A DNA stretch of 36,255 nucleotides from Candidatus Thalassarchaeum sp. (GTDB lineage Archaea > Thermoplasmatota > Poseidoniia > Poseidoniales > Thalassarchaeaceae). The stretch spans positions 1 through 36,255 of the forward strand of contig JASMMD010000013.1 in assembly GCA_030748335.1 (NCBI GenBank), given 5' to 3'. A program made the translations under genes and the position numbers. Of this stretch, positions 27,588 to 34,932 are shown piece after piece. Below the pieces are notes generated by a model. The model saw only the letters and a list, made by a program, of their open reading frames with translations. It did no database searches and had not been told where the DNA came from. Within the stretch, counting starts at the first letter, position 1. Every line of letters starts with the position of its first letter.

Positions 27588-28489
27588 GCCTGCTTGTGAT
27601 TACTCCAGACGCCGTCGTTGGTGAGCACCCTGTCTGCTAGGAGTCCCACTCCGATCTGCCCTCTGGCGGTGCAATTGGCCACACCGTCACTCAAGACCCC
27701 GTCATGTCTCCATCCCGTCCACCTCCAACTGCCACCTTCGTAGGCCGCGTCGGTGACCGGTCCGGGCGTGTCTATCACTGACGGCTCGGACCCCAGTTCG
27801 TCGAGCAGTGCCACCCCTCCACTGTTTAGGAGCAGTAGCCATCCACCGTCCTCGCTGTACCTGACGCCACTTAGAGTGTCAGGCAGCGAGATTGTCGTAC
27901 TGAAGACCTGGTCCCCGTTTTCGATATCCAACACACAGACCCCCCCTGCAGCGGACCAGATAGCCACGCCACCATCCACCTCATTGCTTGAGACCATGTG
28001 ATCACGGGACTTGAATCTAGAGAGCTGAGCCCACTCCGGGTATGGGGTACGCCACAGCTCAGTAGCATCGAGACCTATCTTGTAGACGCCCCTGCGCAGA
28101 GTGGTGAAGACCAGTCCTCCCTCCACTCCGGAGACGGCCATGGGCTCAGCATCGAGGAATCTGGACCACACCGAGGAAGAGGGCATCAGGCCGGCCGGCT
28201 CCGCCCTCTGTCTCAGTGCGTCCCTGCCAGCCCCCGTGACCCACTCTCCGTCCAGCGGTAGAGCGGCCATCCTAGCCTGCTGCATCTCGTGCTCGACCCA
28301 GGTCCCGACCCAGATGCCATCGAGCACCGCGCCCTCGGTCACGGAGGCTGGGAACGGGGTGACAGGCTGGTGCATGGGTGCGCCCATACCATCGACCCTC
28401 ACCAACTCCCCCAAGCTGCCCACCACCACGGTGACGGAGTCTCCTCGGTCGACCCTCATCGGCTGGAAGCCCAACTGTGCTCTGCCCAT
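27575..28489 (-). CDS. Predicted beta-propeller (WD/PQQ-like) protein
   Basis: A 304-residue protein with no signal peptide or membrane segment, so probably cytoplasmic. It is built of repeating beta blades: MAVSGVEGGLVFTTLRRGVYKIGL, VDGGVAIWSAAGGVCVLDIENGDQVF, and VRYSEDGGWLLLLNSGGVALLDE are blade-like, with 'GG...LD..' turns as in WD40/PQQ-type folds. No catalytic residues stand out. It is divergently placed 38 bp from the D-aminoacyl-tRNA deacylase gene and convergent with rps27ae, overlapping it by 13 bp. The ATG at 28489 gives MGRAQLGF; the second ATG (MRVDRGDS) is possible. A binding or scaffold role is the most that can be said. Confidence 0.75.
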   Translation of the reverse strand: MGRAQLGFQPMRVDRGDSVTVVVGSLGELVRVDGMGAPMHQPVTPFPASVTEGAVLDGIWVGTWVEHEMQQARMAALPLDGEWVTGAGRDALRQRAEPAGLMPSSSVWSRFLDAEPMAVSGVEGGLVFTTLRRGVYKIGLDATELWRTPYPEWAQLSRFKSRDHMVSSNEVDGGVAIWSAAGGVCVLDIENGDQVFSTTISLPDTLSGVRYSEDGGWLLLLNSGGVALLDELGSEPSVIDTPGPVTDAAYEGGSWRWTGWRHDGVLSDGVANCTARGQIGVGLLADRVLTNDGVWSNHKQAHSD

Positions 28490-28527
28490 GGTAGACGCCT
28501 CACCCGTTCATGCTTGAAGGTGTGGCT

Positions 28528-29505
28528 ATGAGATTAAGGCGCGACCCCCGTCGCCAGCCCGTGGTAACCCTCTTGCTCGCATCGAGTGCTGACGCCGCCT
28601 CACTCAACCTGCATGATGCCGTGCTGCGTCTAGGAGGATGGGAGGAGGCCAGTGACTTGGGCCACGGAGTGCTGAGGGTTCATGGGACCTGTCCCGTGCA
28701 CCTACTTCTGATTGAGGAGTTGCACATCTATGCCGACGGCATCGACCGTACGCACGAGGAGGCCGCTGGATGCGGCGTCGACGAGGTCCTCGTGCTATCG
28801 CGCCACGTGTCGGCGACCAAAATCCCTGCATTAACTCTCCATGCCATCGGTCTGCCGGGAGAGGTCCCACACGATGAGAAGGGGCAAGCAGGCGGCACGA
28901 AGGGGTCGGTCGTACCGCCCTCGCCCCGCTTCGCATCGTTGTTCAGGTCCATGCTGACTCTAGCTCGCTCGCGCGGGCTCGACGAGGAGTTCGACCTTAC
29001 TCTAGAGACGACCCACCACGGCCCCCTGCTCGACCGGCCAGCACTGTATATCGAGATAGGCTCCACTGAGGCGGAGTGGAGTAGCGTTCCGGCAGCCGAA
29101 CTGTGGGCCGAAGTGATTTCCGACAACCTCGGCCTGTCCGGGGACGAGCCCGTTCAGTGGACCCCTGGAGGTGAGGTGATGATTGGATTGGGCGGCGGCC
29201 ACTACGCACCTCGCCACAAGGCGGTGCTCTCCGAGTCTGACCTGTGGGTAGGTCACCTGCTGGCCAACTACGCTCTTCCTTTCGAGGAGCCAATCGATGG
29301 AGAGGCGCCCGGCGGAGCATGGAGGCACTCGATTCAGGTTTCAGTGGAGTCGACGCTCTCGGCGTTTCCCGGAGCGAATTTGTTCGCTCACCTAGACAAG
29401 AAGTCGTTCAAGGGCTGGCAGAGGAGGGCAATTCTTGATCTCCTTAGCGACCTCGACGTCCCTGTGAGGCGAGGCAGGGAACTGAACCGAGCCTCGCAAT
29501 TGTGA
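28528..29505 (+). CDS. dtdA: D-aminoacyl-tRNA deacylase, archaeal/plant type
   Basis: Hydrolyses D-amino acids from mischarged tRNA in the cytoplasm, protecting translation. The 325-residue product from ATG 28528 has a GAAGGTG ribosome-binding site about 8 bp upstream; ATG 28510 would add six residues. Family signatures: VLSRHVSATKIPALTLHAIG, ETTHHGPLLDRPALYIEIGSTEAEW, IGLGGGHYAPRHKAV with its histidines (zinc/active-site region), WVGHLLANYALPF and DKKSFKGWQR. Those motifs are specific to the DtdA/GEK1 family and absent from bacterial Dtd. The C terminus ends shortly after DLDVPVRRGREL. The stop overlaps the proline dehydrogenase GTG start (GTGA), so the two are co-translated. Confidence 0.94.
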   Translation: MRLRRDPRRQPVVTLLLASSADAASLNLHDAVLRLGGWEEASDLGHGVLRVHGTCPVHLLLIEELHIYADGIDRTHEEAAGCGVDEVLVLSRHVSATKIPALTLHAIGLPGEVPHDEKGQAGGTKGSVVPPSPRFASLFRSMLTLARSRGLDEEFDLTLETTHHGPLLDRPALYIEIGSTEAEWSSVPAAELWAEVISDNLGLSGDEPVQWTPGGEVMIGLGGGHYAPRHKAVLSESDLWVGHLLANYALPFEEPIDGEAPGGAWRHSIQVSVESTLSAFPGANLFAHLDKKSFKGWQRRAILDLLSDLDVPVRRGRELNRASQL

Positions 29506-30509
29506 AGTCTCGCCCAGCGTTGCAGCATACGATGAGGCTGCTCGGGCAACTTATCGTCGGCCTGATGCCGGTCACTCCGAAGTTCTTCGTTCAGTGGGTC
29601 GCAAAGAGATATGTTGCCGGGTCTGACATGGAAAGCGCCATCCGGCTGATGAGGGAAATGAGTGAGGAAGGCGCGTGCTTCACGGTTGACGTGCTGGGCG
29701 AGGAAATCAACTCGATGGACGAGGCCGGATTCTTCATCGAGGAGTACTCGAGGCTGATTGACTCGATAGTCGAGAATGAGCTGGACGCAAACATCTCGAT
29801 CAAGCCCACGGCGTTCGGCCTGCTCATTGAACCAGAATCCGCCCTAGAAAACATCGAGGGACTCCTCAAGAAGGCAGCGGAGCATGACATGTTCGTCCGC
29901 TTGGACATGGAGGACCACAGGGTCACCGAGCCCACGATAGAAGTCTGCCAAGCCATGCACGAGAAGGGCCTCACTAACATCGGACTGGTGCTCCAAGGCA
30001 GACTGTTCAGGACCCTCTCGGATGTCACAAGAGTATGCGACATCACCGGCGAGCAAACTGACTTCAGGATCTGCAAGGGCATTTACCTCGAGCCCGAGAA
30101 CATCGCTCACACCTCCTACAGAGGGATAGTCGATGCGACCAATGATGCGATAGACGCGATGCTCGACTCGGGCGCATACACCGCCATCGCCTCGCACGAC
30201 GACCCGGTGATCTCCCATGCACTCGCCTCCCTGAGGAAGAGGGGCATGGGGCCTGATGTTCCAGACCCTAGGTATAATGAGGAGCCGCTGCGTTCGGCAG
30301 GTAAGGGGGCAGGATACGAGTTCCAGTTCCTATTAGGAGTCAGGGGTGATGTCAGACGCAAGCTCTTCGAGAAGGGACACAGAACCAGAGTGTACGTCCC
30401 CTACGGGACCAAGTGGTACGAGTACAGCATGCGCCGACTCCGCGAGAACCCGGAGGTGGCTATTCATGTCACCAAGGCACTGTTGATGCCATGGACTAAC
30501 AGGCGCTAG
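29502..30509 (+). CDS. Proline dehydrogenase (FAD-dependent)
   Basis: Oxidises L-proline to pyrroline-5-carboxylate with FAD, passing electrons toward the membrane quinone pool; the first step of proline catabolism. It has 335 residues and starts with GTG (29502) overlapping the dtdA stop by 4 bp. TIM-barrel signatures of the stand-alone PRODH family are visible: TVDVLGEEI, ISIKPTAFGLL, MFVRLDMEDH (around 145-155), NIGLVLQGRLFRTLSDV, RICKGIYLEP, YTAIASHDDPV, and YEFQFLLGVRGDVRRKL. The closing RVYVPYGTKWYEYSMRRLREN carries the substrate-binding arginines. A partner pyrroline-5-carboxylate dehydrogenase is not in the window. Its TAG stop shares the palindrome CTAG with the convergent gene's TAG stop. 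Confidence 0.94.
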   Translation: MKSRPALQHTMRLLGQLIVGLMPVTPKFFVQWVAKRYVAGSDMESAIRLMREMSEEGACFTVDVLGEEINSMDEAGFFIEEYSRLIDSIVENELDANISIKPTAFGLLIEPESALENIEGLLKKAAEHDMFVRLDMEDHRVTEPTIEVCQAMHEKGLTNIGLVLQGRLFRTLSDVTRVCDITGEQTDFRICKGIYLEPENIAHTSYRGIVDATNDAIDAMLDSGAYTAIASHDDPVISHALASLRKRGMGPDVPDPRYNEEPLRSAGKGAGYEFQFLLGVRGDVRRKLFEKGHRTRVYVPYGTKWYEYSMRRLRENPEVAIHVTKALLMPWTNRR

Positions 30510-31132
30510 TTGCCATAGCCGACCGGATGGAGGTATACCCTCCTGAGCTCCCTAGCCGTCCTGCTCCCGCGCAGCGTCCTACCTCTGCCTGTATGCAGGG
30601 CGCGAATCCTCCACTTCCTGCCTTCGACTTCAAGGACCTCTCCACACGAGAAGACCCTGTCGGGTTCGCACTCGATGCTGGAGGGAGTACTACTCTCGCC
30701 ATCGGTCAGCGTCATCCTCACCACGGCCCTGTCCCGCCTCACAGCCCACATCGCACGAATCTCAGAGGCGCCCAGTGTGTCTTGAGGCTGCGAGGCGTCG
30801 CCGTCTATGCGAGTTACCTCCCAGAGCGCGTCAGCGTGCTCAAAGAAGTCGCCCACGGAGATTACTTCGTCCTCGTCGACCTCGATGCTGCCCTGCTCAC
30901 TGTCCCTGCCATCGGACAGGGTCGCCCTAACAGTCACAGCCTTGGGGGGGCGAATTTCGATGGTGTGAACTCGGCCGCACTCAACGCATCTGGATAGGAC
31001 GTCGTCACCTTCGCCCCTACGAGTCCTGCGCAAGACCTCGTGACCGGTGCTCGTCGAGCAATCCGGGCAGATGGCAGAGCCAACCTTCTCGCCCTCGTCC
31101 TCAGTACTCACGTCACCCCGGTTTTCATCCAT
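30506..31132 (-). CDS. HVO_0476-family zinc-finger protein (COG1326-like)
   Basis: A conserved archaeal zinc-ribbon protein of 208 residues whose biochemical role is not established. Cysteines C22, C25 (ICPDC) and C49, C52 (CVECG) form the N-terminal zinc ribbon, followed by HTIEI. After it come two beta-rich segments of OB-like character: AVTVRATLSDGRDSEQGSIEVDEDEVISVGDFF and VVRMTLTDGESSTPSSIECEPDRVFSCGEVLEV, which look like an internal duplication. The C terminus is basic (RGRTLRGSRTARELRRVYL), suggesting nucleic-acid contact. The ATG at 31132 is the longest start; GTG at 31111 would fit better with an A/T-rich box at 31132-31140 if the gene is leaderless. Confidence 0.85.
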   Translation of the reverse strand: MDENRGDVSTEDEGEKVGSAICPDCSTSTGHEVLRRTRRGEGDDVLSRCVECGRVHTIEIRPPKAVTVRATLSDGRDSEQGSIEVDEDEVISVGDFFEHADALWEVTRIDGDASQPQDTLGASEIRAMWAVRRDRAVVRMTLTDGESSTPSSIECEPDRVFSCGEVLEVEGRKWRIRALHTGRGRTLRGSRTARELRRVYLHPVGYGN

Positions 31133-31169
31133 CTATTGAAGCCATCCACGCATGCGATGATTGAATAGA
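31132..31169. promoter_or_regulatory. Symmetric divergent A/T boxes
   Basis: TCTATTGAA (31132-31140) and TTGAATAGA (31161-31169) form an imperfect inverted repeat (8 of 9 positions). Each box ends 21 bp before a possible start: GTG 31111 on the minus strand and ATG 31190 on the plus strand. GCATGC lies near the centre. They may be two back-to-back TATA elements for leaderless transcripts. Confidence 0.35.
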
Positions 31170-31189
31170 AGTACCCATGAGGGATGCCC

Positions 31190-31981
31190 ATGGACTCGGG
31201 TGGCAGCGGATTCGGTCTGCCGCAGATGTCCGAGCGAGAGGTACTCGACAGGCTGCTTTGCGAGGACACCGAGCGAGGTGATTCGGAGCCAGATATCGCT
31301 GCCAGTATAGGGGAGCAGATGCTCCACATGAGCCTGAGGCCGTTGCCGCGCTCTATGAGGGCGAGGATTAGAGACGTCTGCGCAAGGGTACCTGCGAGGA
31401 ATGCCATGCTGGTCGGAGGGGGGATAGGCCATCTGTCTGCATGGCTTCTGGACCTGTGGTGCGGCGATCCTGTCAATCCCCCCGAGAAGCCCCCTCCTCA
31501 TCCCGAATCGTTCAGGATTGTCGAGCCCGGGGGCAAGTTCGCAGTCATAATCGATCGGCTGATTCGCCGTCACGGTGCCGAGGACTGGACCCAGATTGTA
31601 CAGACACCATGGGCCGAGTTGGCTGCTGAGGCAGCGACTTGGTCGGCTGCAAGCGCTTCGCTTCCCGATTTGGCAGGAACATACTCCGTGCCGCTCCCTC
31701 AGGACCTCATTATCATCGATGCCCCCGAGGCGGAACGGGCGGCTACCGCAGCCACTGCATTCGAACTTCTCTCTCCTGGAGGGGTGATGCTTGTGCAGGA
31801 GCCCGAGGTCCCGACTGGGGACGTAGGACTGCCTTCTTCGCCCTCAAGAATGACTCCCGCGCAGAGGAAGGTGGAGTCGTTCAACGCTTGGATAGAGTTC
31901 GTGAAGCATATCAGCGAGAATCATTCCCTTGGTTTCGTGGAGCTTACAGGCGGGACGCTGGCTGTGGTGCGACGGGCCTGA
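31190..31981 (+). CDS. Predicted SAM-dependent methyltransferase-like protein
   Basis: A 263-residue soluble protein. The first half is helical and charged. A Rossmann-like glycine motif follows (NAMLVGGGIGHLSAWLLDLW), then a strand-acid pattern FRIVEPGGKFAVII, then a DLIIIDAPE strand where methyltransferase motif IV would lie, and FELLSPGGVMLVQEPEVP, typical of the late strands of class I methyltransferases. The glycine loop is GGGIG rather than the usual G-x-G-x-G, and the second acidic residue is weakly matched, so SAM binding is probable but not certain. ATG 31190 has GAGGG six bases upstream; ATG 31184 would add two residues. Its last 61 bp overlap the 3' end of the convergent subtilase gene. 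Confidence 0.72.
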   Translation: MDSGGSGFGLPQMSEREVLDRLLCEDTERGDSEPDIAASIGEQMLHMSLRPLPRSMRARIRDVCARVPARNAMLVGGGIGHLSAWLLDLWCGDPVNPPEKPPPHPESFRIVEPGGKFAVIIDRLIRRHGAEDWTQIVQTPWAELAAEAATWSAASASLPDLAGTYSVPLPQDLIIIDAPEAERAATAATAFELLSPGGVMLVQEPEVPTGDVGLPSSPSRMTPAQRKVESFNAWIEFVKHISENHSLGFVELTGGTLAVVRRA

Positions 31982-33312
31982 ACTCCCTCGGATTGAGTTG
32001 CATCAAAGCCCCTCGGACCGACCGCCTCGACATCTTGGATTACTGAACTCTCGTTACCTAGTGCCTGCATCAGGAGGTCGACCCTGAGCAGTCCGTACCC
32101 ATAGTGGTCGTCGTGCTCGCTCTGTCCATCCTGCATCTGAGAGTTCTGCATGATGATGCCCTTCATCTGCGCGACCGCCGAGGCCCCGCCCGAATCACCC
32201 TCTCTCTGCATCTCGGGATGAGCTTCGAGAACCAATGCCAGCGCTCCGGACACCCAGGCGGTAGCGGCCGAGGTACCACTGGACCAACCCCACCACGCAC
32301 CGTTCCCGATTCCACTGGCCATGAGAATCGGGACCTCGTGAGCGGGGGCAACCAGTTCGGGCTTCTTGTCAGGGTCGTCGCGAGGCAGGATAGGGTTGGG
32401 CCATATCCGTCCGTTGTTGTCGCCCTCTGAACTACCTGTCCAGATGCCTCCTGACCTAGTGACACCACCCACACAGATGACATCTTCGACGGATCCCGGC
32501 GACTCCACGTCCCCGTCATCGTCCTCACCGTCGTTGCCTGCTGCGGCGACTACGAACACCCCTTCGTCGATGGCATCTTCTACGGATTCCTCGAGCGCGT
32601 CGCTGGAGAGGAAACCGGAACCGAATCCCTGATCGCCACCCAAGCTCAGGGAGACAATGTCTGCCTGATTGTCCACACACCAGTCGACGGCTAGCGCTAT
32701 CTGCTCGTCGTCACCTGTACCTCCCTCGTCGATGGCCTTGGCCACGAGAAGGTTGACTCCAGAAGCGATGCCATTCAAACCGTCATTGGCCACCACGATT
32801 CCCGCCATCGCAGTGCCGTGCCCTTCGTTGTCATACGGCTCGTCCGCACCATCCACCGCATCTAACCAGCCCGCCAGCTCTAGGTCCTCAAGGTCGGGGT
32901 GCCCCATGTCGATTCCTGAATCGACGATGCAAAGGACCACCCCTGTTCCGTCACCCTGCACCGAATCCAGTCCGGTGAGATCCCTGTATTCGTCCTCCCA
33001 AGTAAGCAGCGCCGATGCAGGCCCCCCTATACTGACGTCCTCGACCTCGGCCCAGACCCAAAGGAGCACCACCGCCACGCTCAGAAGCACGATGACGGTT
33101 GCAGATGCACCTATTACTAGGCCGAGAGCATCCTTGCTGAGCCCCTCTTCAGGAGGAGGGGAAGGAGGAAGGGGGGGAGGCTCGTCGCTGAATTCCGCAA
33201 CAGGTACTCCCTCGGAGTGCTCCGCCTCGAAAGCTTCGGCGACGTCCGAGACATCATCGTCCTGCCACCAGTCGCGCTCCACCATGCTATGCCCGCACTC
33301 GGACGCCTGCAT
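31921..33312 (-). CDS. Membrane-tethered subtilisin-like serine protease (S8)
   Basis: A 463-residue protease. The N terminus is acidic and cytoplasmic, with a proline-rich stretch (EPPPLPPSPPPEE, ~44-56). One membrane helix follows at ~62-90, then the catalytic domain outside the cell. Triad residues: D131 in VLCIVDSGIDMGHPDL, H165 in EGHGTAMAG, S348 in SSGTSAATAWVSG; the oxyanion asparagine N260 is in VVAAAGNDG. It lacks a cleavable signal peptide and a clear inhibitory propeptide, so it may stay anchored and trim peptides at the surface. ATG 33285 (MVERDWW) is an alternative start. The last ~40 residues are low-complexity and lie partly inside the convergent methyltransferase-like gene. 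It follows a zinc-ribbon membrane-protein gene by 30 bp, suggesting one operon. Confidence 0.94.
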   Translation of the reverse strand: MQASECGHSMVERDWWQDDDVSDVAEAFEAEHSEGVPVAEFSDEPPPLPPSPPPEEGLSKDALGLVIGASATVIVLLSVAVVLLWVWAEVEDVSIGGPASALLTWEDEYRDLTGLDSVQGDGTGVVLCIVDSGIDMGHPDLEDLELAGWLDAVDGADEPYDNEGHGTAMAGIVVANDGLNGIASGVNLLVAKAIDEGGTGDDEQIALAVDWCVDNQADIVSLSLGGDQGFGSGFLSSDALEESVEDAIDEGVFVVAAAGNDGEDDDGDVESPGSVEDVICVGGVTRSGGIWTGSSEGDNNGRIWPNPILPRDDPDKKPELVAPAHEVPILMASGIGNGAWWGWSSGTSAATAWVSGALALVLEAHPEMQREGDSGGASAVAQMKGIIMQNSQMQDGQSEHDDHYGYGLLRVDLLMQALGNESSVIQDVEAVGPRGFDATQSEGVQARRTTASVPPVSSTKPRE

Positions 33313-33342
33313 CCCTTGAATGCTCGGCAGCCCCGTTAGCGC

Positions 33343-34488
33343 CTACCATGCCTCGGGCCTGCTGAAGTGGCTGACTATCGTCGTGTTGGACCTGCAGCTC
33401 GGACACTCGATACGGATGGGCAGCACGGATTCGCATTCGGGGCACGGTGTACCCGGCTTACCCGAGCCTGCGCACTCCTGCGCACACGGCACCTCGATGG
33501 CCCCACTCTCGTGCCGCACCGCTGGCGTCGAACCGCTGCAAATCGGGCATTTGCCTTGCTCGACCTGGGTCACGGGACCCGTAGACTCCCCGGCCACCTC
33601 CCTCGCCCTGACCGACTGAATCCTGTCTCCGGCCCCTCCGAGCATGAAATGGGGGTACCACAGCACGTGCATCAGAAATATCGCAGATAGGAATCCAGTG
33701 ATTACGAACACCGCGACGGCCAACTCGCTGTAGTCCTCGATGGGCGGCCTCTGGGCAATCGCGTGCGAGCCGGACCAAGACATCAGGTTGACCATAATCA
33801 TCCACATTCCGAGGCTGAGACTCCATGCCCTCAGGCTGTGATCCCTCCACGCCTTTTGGACGACACGGGGATCCGGATGCGAGTGGCGCTCCTCGACGTG
33901 GATGTCTCTAGTCTCAATCACGGCGCGGTGCACGACCACGATGGACAGGAAGAACAGCACTAGGTTTGAAATCAATAGCATCGCCCAGTCCTTGCCTGAT
34001 GACCCCCATGGAAAGTCGGGTGATTCCGAGTGCGAGCTTATCGAGCCCATCTGTACAGCCATCATAGCTATCCACAAGTACACTAGGTTCTCCCTCATTA
34101 TCGGGTATCTGGTCCACAGCGTGACGAAAACCCCCACCCATGCGATTATCGAGAGCAGGGCCAGCATCAGTGACAGGTCAGACAGGTTCTGGAAGCCAGT
34201 GATGCCTACGCGGTTGTAGTCACCACCGCCGGTGAGCTCCCCTATCCCGAGGTCCCAGGCTCCGAGCAGCATGCCCGCGAAGGCCAGCGCCATGCAAGTC
34301 AGTTCACCGACCCCCCACTGCCTCCTAATCATCGCGAGGTGGAACGCGAAATCCTCTGCGAAGATGTCTAGGGGGGCCAGCCTCGGGTCCCTATCTGCGA
34401 ACCTCCAAGGCAGTTGCACGTCGGTCAGGCGCAGTGGCTCTGTGCCCGATGCAGCACCTACTGCAGGCCCATCTACGCCCTCATCCAC
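33343..34488 (-). CDS. Polytopic membrane protein with C-terminal zinc ribbons
   Basis: A 381-residue protein of unknown function. About six hydrophobic helices are visible (near residues 62-82, 104-127, 133-150, 167-190, 226-245, 254-278). They are separated by a charged loop (HVEERHSHPDPRVVQKAWRDH) that is probably cytoplasmic. The last ~70 residues are soluble and contain four Cys pairs: C314/C317, C335/C339, C349/C352 and C362/C365, arranged like two zinc ribbons or a DnaJ-like zinc finger. The N terminus is acidic and without a signal peptide. The following gene is the tethered subtilase, so an auxiliary role in surface proteolysis or redox/zinc sensing is imaginable but not shown. A TATA-like TTATGCA near 34511-34517 suits a leaderless start at 34488. 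Confidence 0.8.
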   Translation of the reverse strand: MDEGVDGPAVGAASGTEPLRLTDVQLPWRFADRDPRLAPLDIFAEDFAFHLAMIRRQWGVGELTCMALAFAGMLLGAWDLGIGELTGGGDYNRVGITGFQNLSDLSLMLALLSIIAWVGVFVTLWTRYPIMRENLVYLWIAMMAVQMGSISSHSESPDFPWGSSGKDWAMLLISNLVLFFLSIVVVHRAVIETRDIHVEERHSHPDPRVVQKAWRDHSLRAWSLSLGMWMIMVNLMSWSGSHAIAQRPPIEDYSELAVAVFVITGFLSAIFLMHVLWYPHFMLGGAGDRIQSVRAREVAGESTGPVTQVEQGKCPICSGSTPAVRHESGAIEVPCAQECAGSGKPGTPCPECESVLPIRIECPSCRSNTTIVSHFSRPEAW

Positions 34489-34559
34489 GCTAGCGCCGAA
34501 TCAAGGCACTGCATAAGGAACGCGCTGCGACGGTCCGCCTGAGCGCTGGTAGAGAGGAG

Positions 34560-34645
34560 TGGCGCCGAGAGGGAGATTTGAACTCCCGAGGGAAAATCCC
34601 ACAAGATTTCCAGTCTTGCGCAATACCAGGCTATGCGATCTCGGC
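34560..34645 (-). tRNA. tRNA-Ser (GGA anticodon)
   Basis: On the minus strand a complete class II cloverleaf can be folded. The acceptor arms GCCGAGA and TCTCGGC pair perfectly, the D-stem is GCA/TGC, and the anticodon stem CAAGA/TCTTG carries loop CTGGAAA, giving GGA, which reads UCC/UCU serine codons. A long variable arm (TGGGATTTTCCCTC) and T-stem GGGAG/CTCCC with TTCAAAT follow. Discriminator base G, as expected for serine, precedes a genome-encoded CCA. No intron. Confidence 0.96.
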
Positions 34646-34719
34646 AGGCGTTCCGGCGAGCCGCACCAGTCACTTGAGGCTGTTGCAATACTCTCTCTCC
34701 GCCACCCGGTCCGCAGTGG

Positions 34720-34725
34720 TTAAAT
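34720..34725 (+). promoter_or_regulatory. TATA box of tRNA-Thr
   Basis: TTAAAT ends 26 bp before the mature 5' end of tRNA-Thr, the spacing expected for an archaeal Box A driving a tRNA gene. It stands out in a GC-rich context. Confidence 0.65.
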
Positions 34726-34750
34726 CGCGCCTACTGATGGCCGGGACACC

Positions 34751-34825
34751 GCCACTGTGGCTTAGGGGTATAGCATCCCATTGGTAATGGGAAGGTCGGG
34801 AGTTCAAATCTCCCCAGTGGCTCCA
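34751..34825 (+). tRNA. tRNA-Thr (GGT anticodon)
   Basis: A complete cloverleaf: acceptor GCCACTG/CAGTGGC, D-arm GCT/AGC with loop TAGGGGTAT, anticodon stem TCCCA/TGGGA with loop TTGGTAA, giving GGT for ACC/ACU threonine codons. Variable loop AGGTC and T-stem GGGAG/CTCCC follow. Discriminator base T precedes an encoded CCA. No intron. It is divergent from tRNA-Ser, about 105 bp apart, and shares the same T-arm sequence. Confidence 0.97.
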
Positions 34826-34855
34826 TCATCAACCTCTCAAAGGAGCACAAACGGA

Positions 34856-34868
34856 GGAGAAAATCTCC
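34856..34868 (+). terminator. Small hairpin GGAGA-AAA-TCTCC after tRNA-Thr
   Basis: A perfect 5-bp stem with AAA loop lies 31 bp after the tRNA 3' end and is followed by CTATTTCC. It may mark the tRNA transcript's end. An alternative GGAGGA (34853-34858) with TCCTCC (34874-34879) pairing overlaps it. Confidence 0.3.
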
Positions 34869-34876
34869 CTATTTCC

Positions 34877-34895
34877 TCCTGTTCGTAGAACAGGA
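34877..34895. repeat. Inverted repeat TCCTGTTC-GTA-GAACAGGA upstream of secreted-protein gene
   Basis: Perfect 8-bp arms with a 3-nt spacer, ending 9 bp before a TATA-like box. This placement suits an operator for a dimeric regulator of the following gene. As an RNA hairpin it would not be in the mRNA if transcription starts near the ATG. Confidence 0.5.
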
Positions 34896-34903
34896 CCAAT
34901 TCA

Positions 34904-34912
34904 TTCATAATA
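34904..34912 (+). promoter_or_regulatory. TATA-like box TTCATAATA
   Basis: An A/T-rich element centred about 25 bp before the ATG at 34933 in otherwise GC-richer sequence. This is the spacing of an archaeal leaderless promoter. Confidence 0.5.
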
Positions 34913-34932
34913 CCCCAAACCCACGTAGGTGC

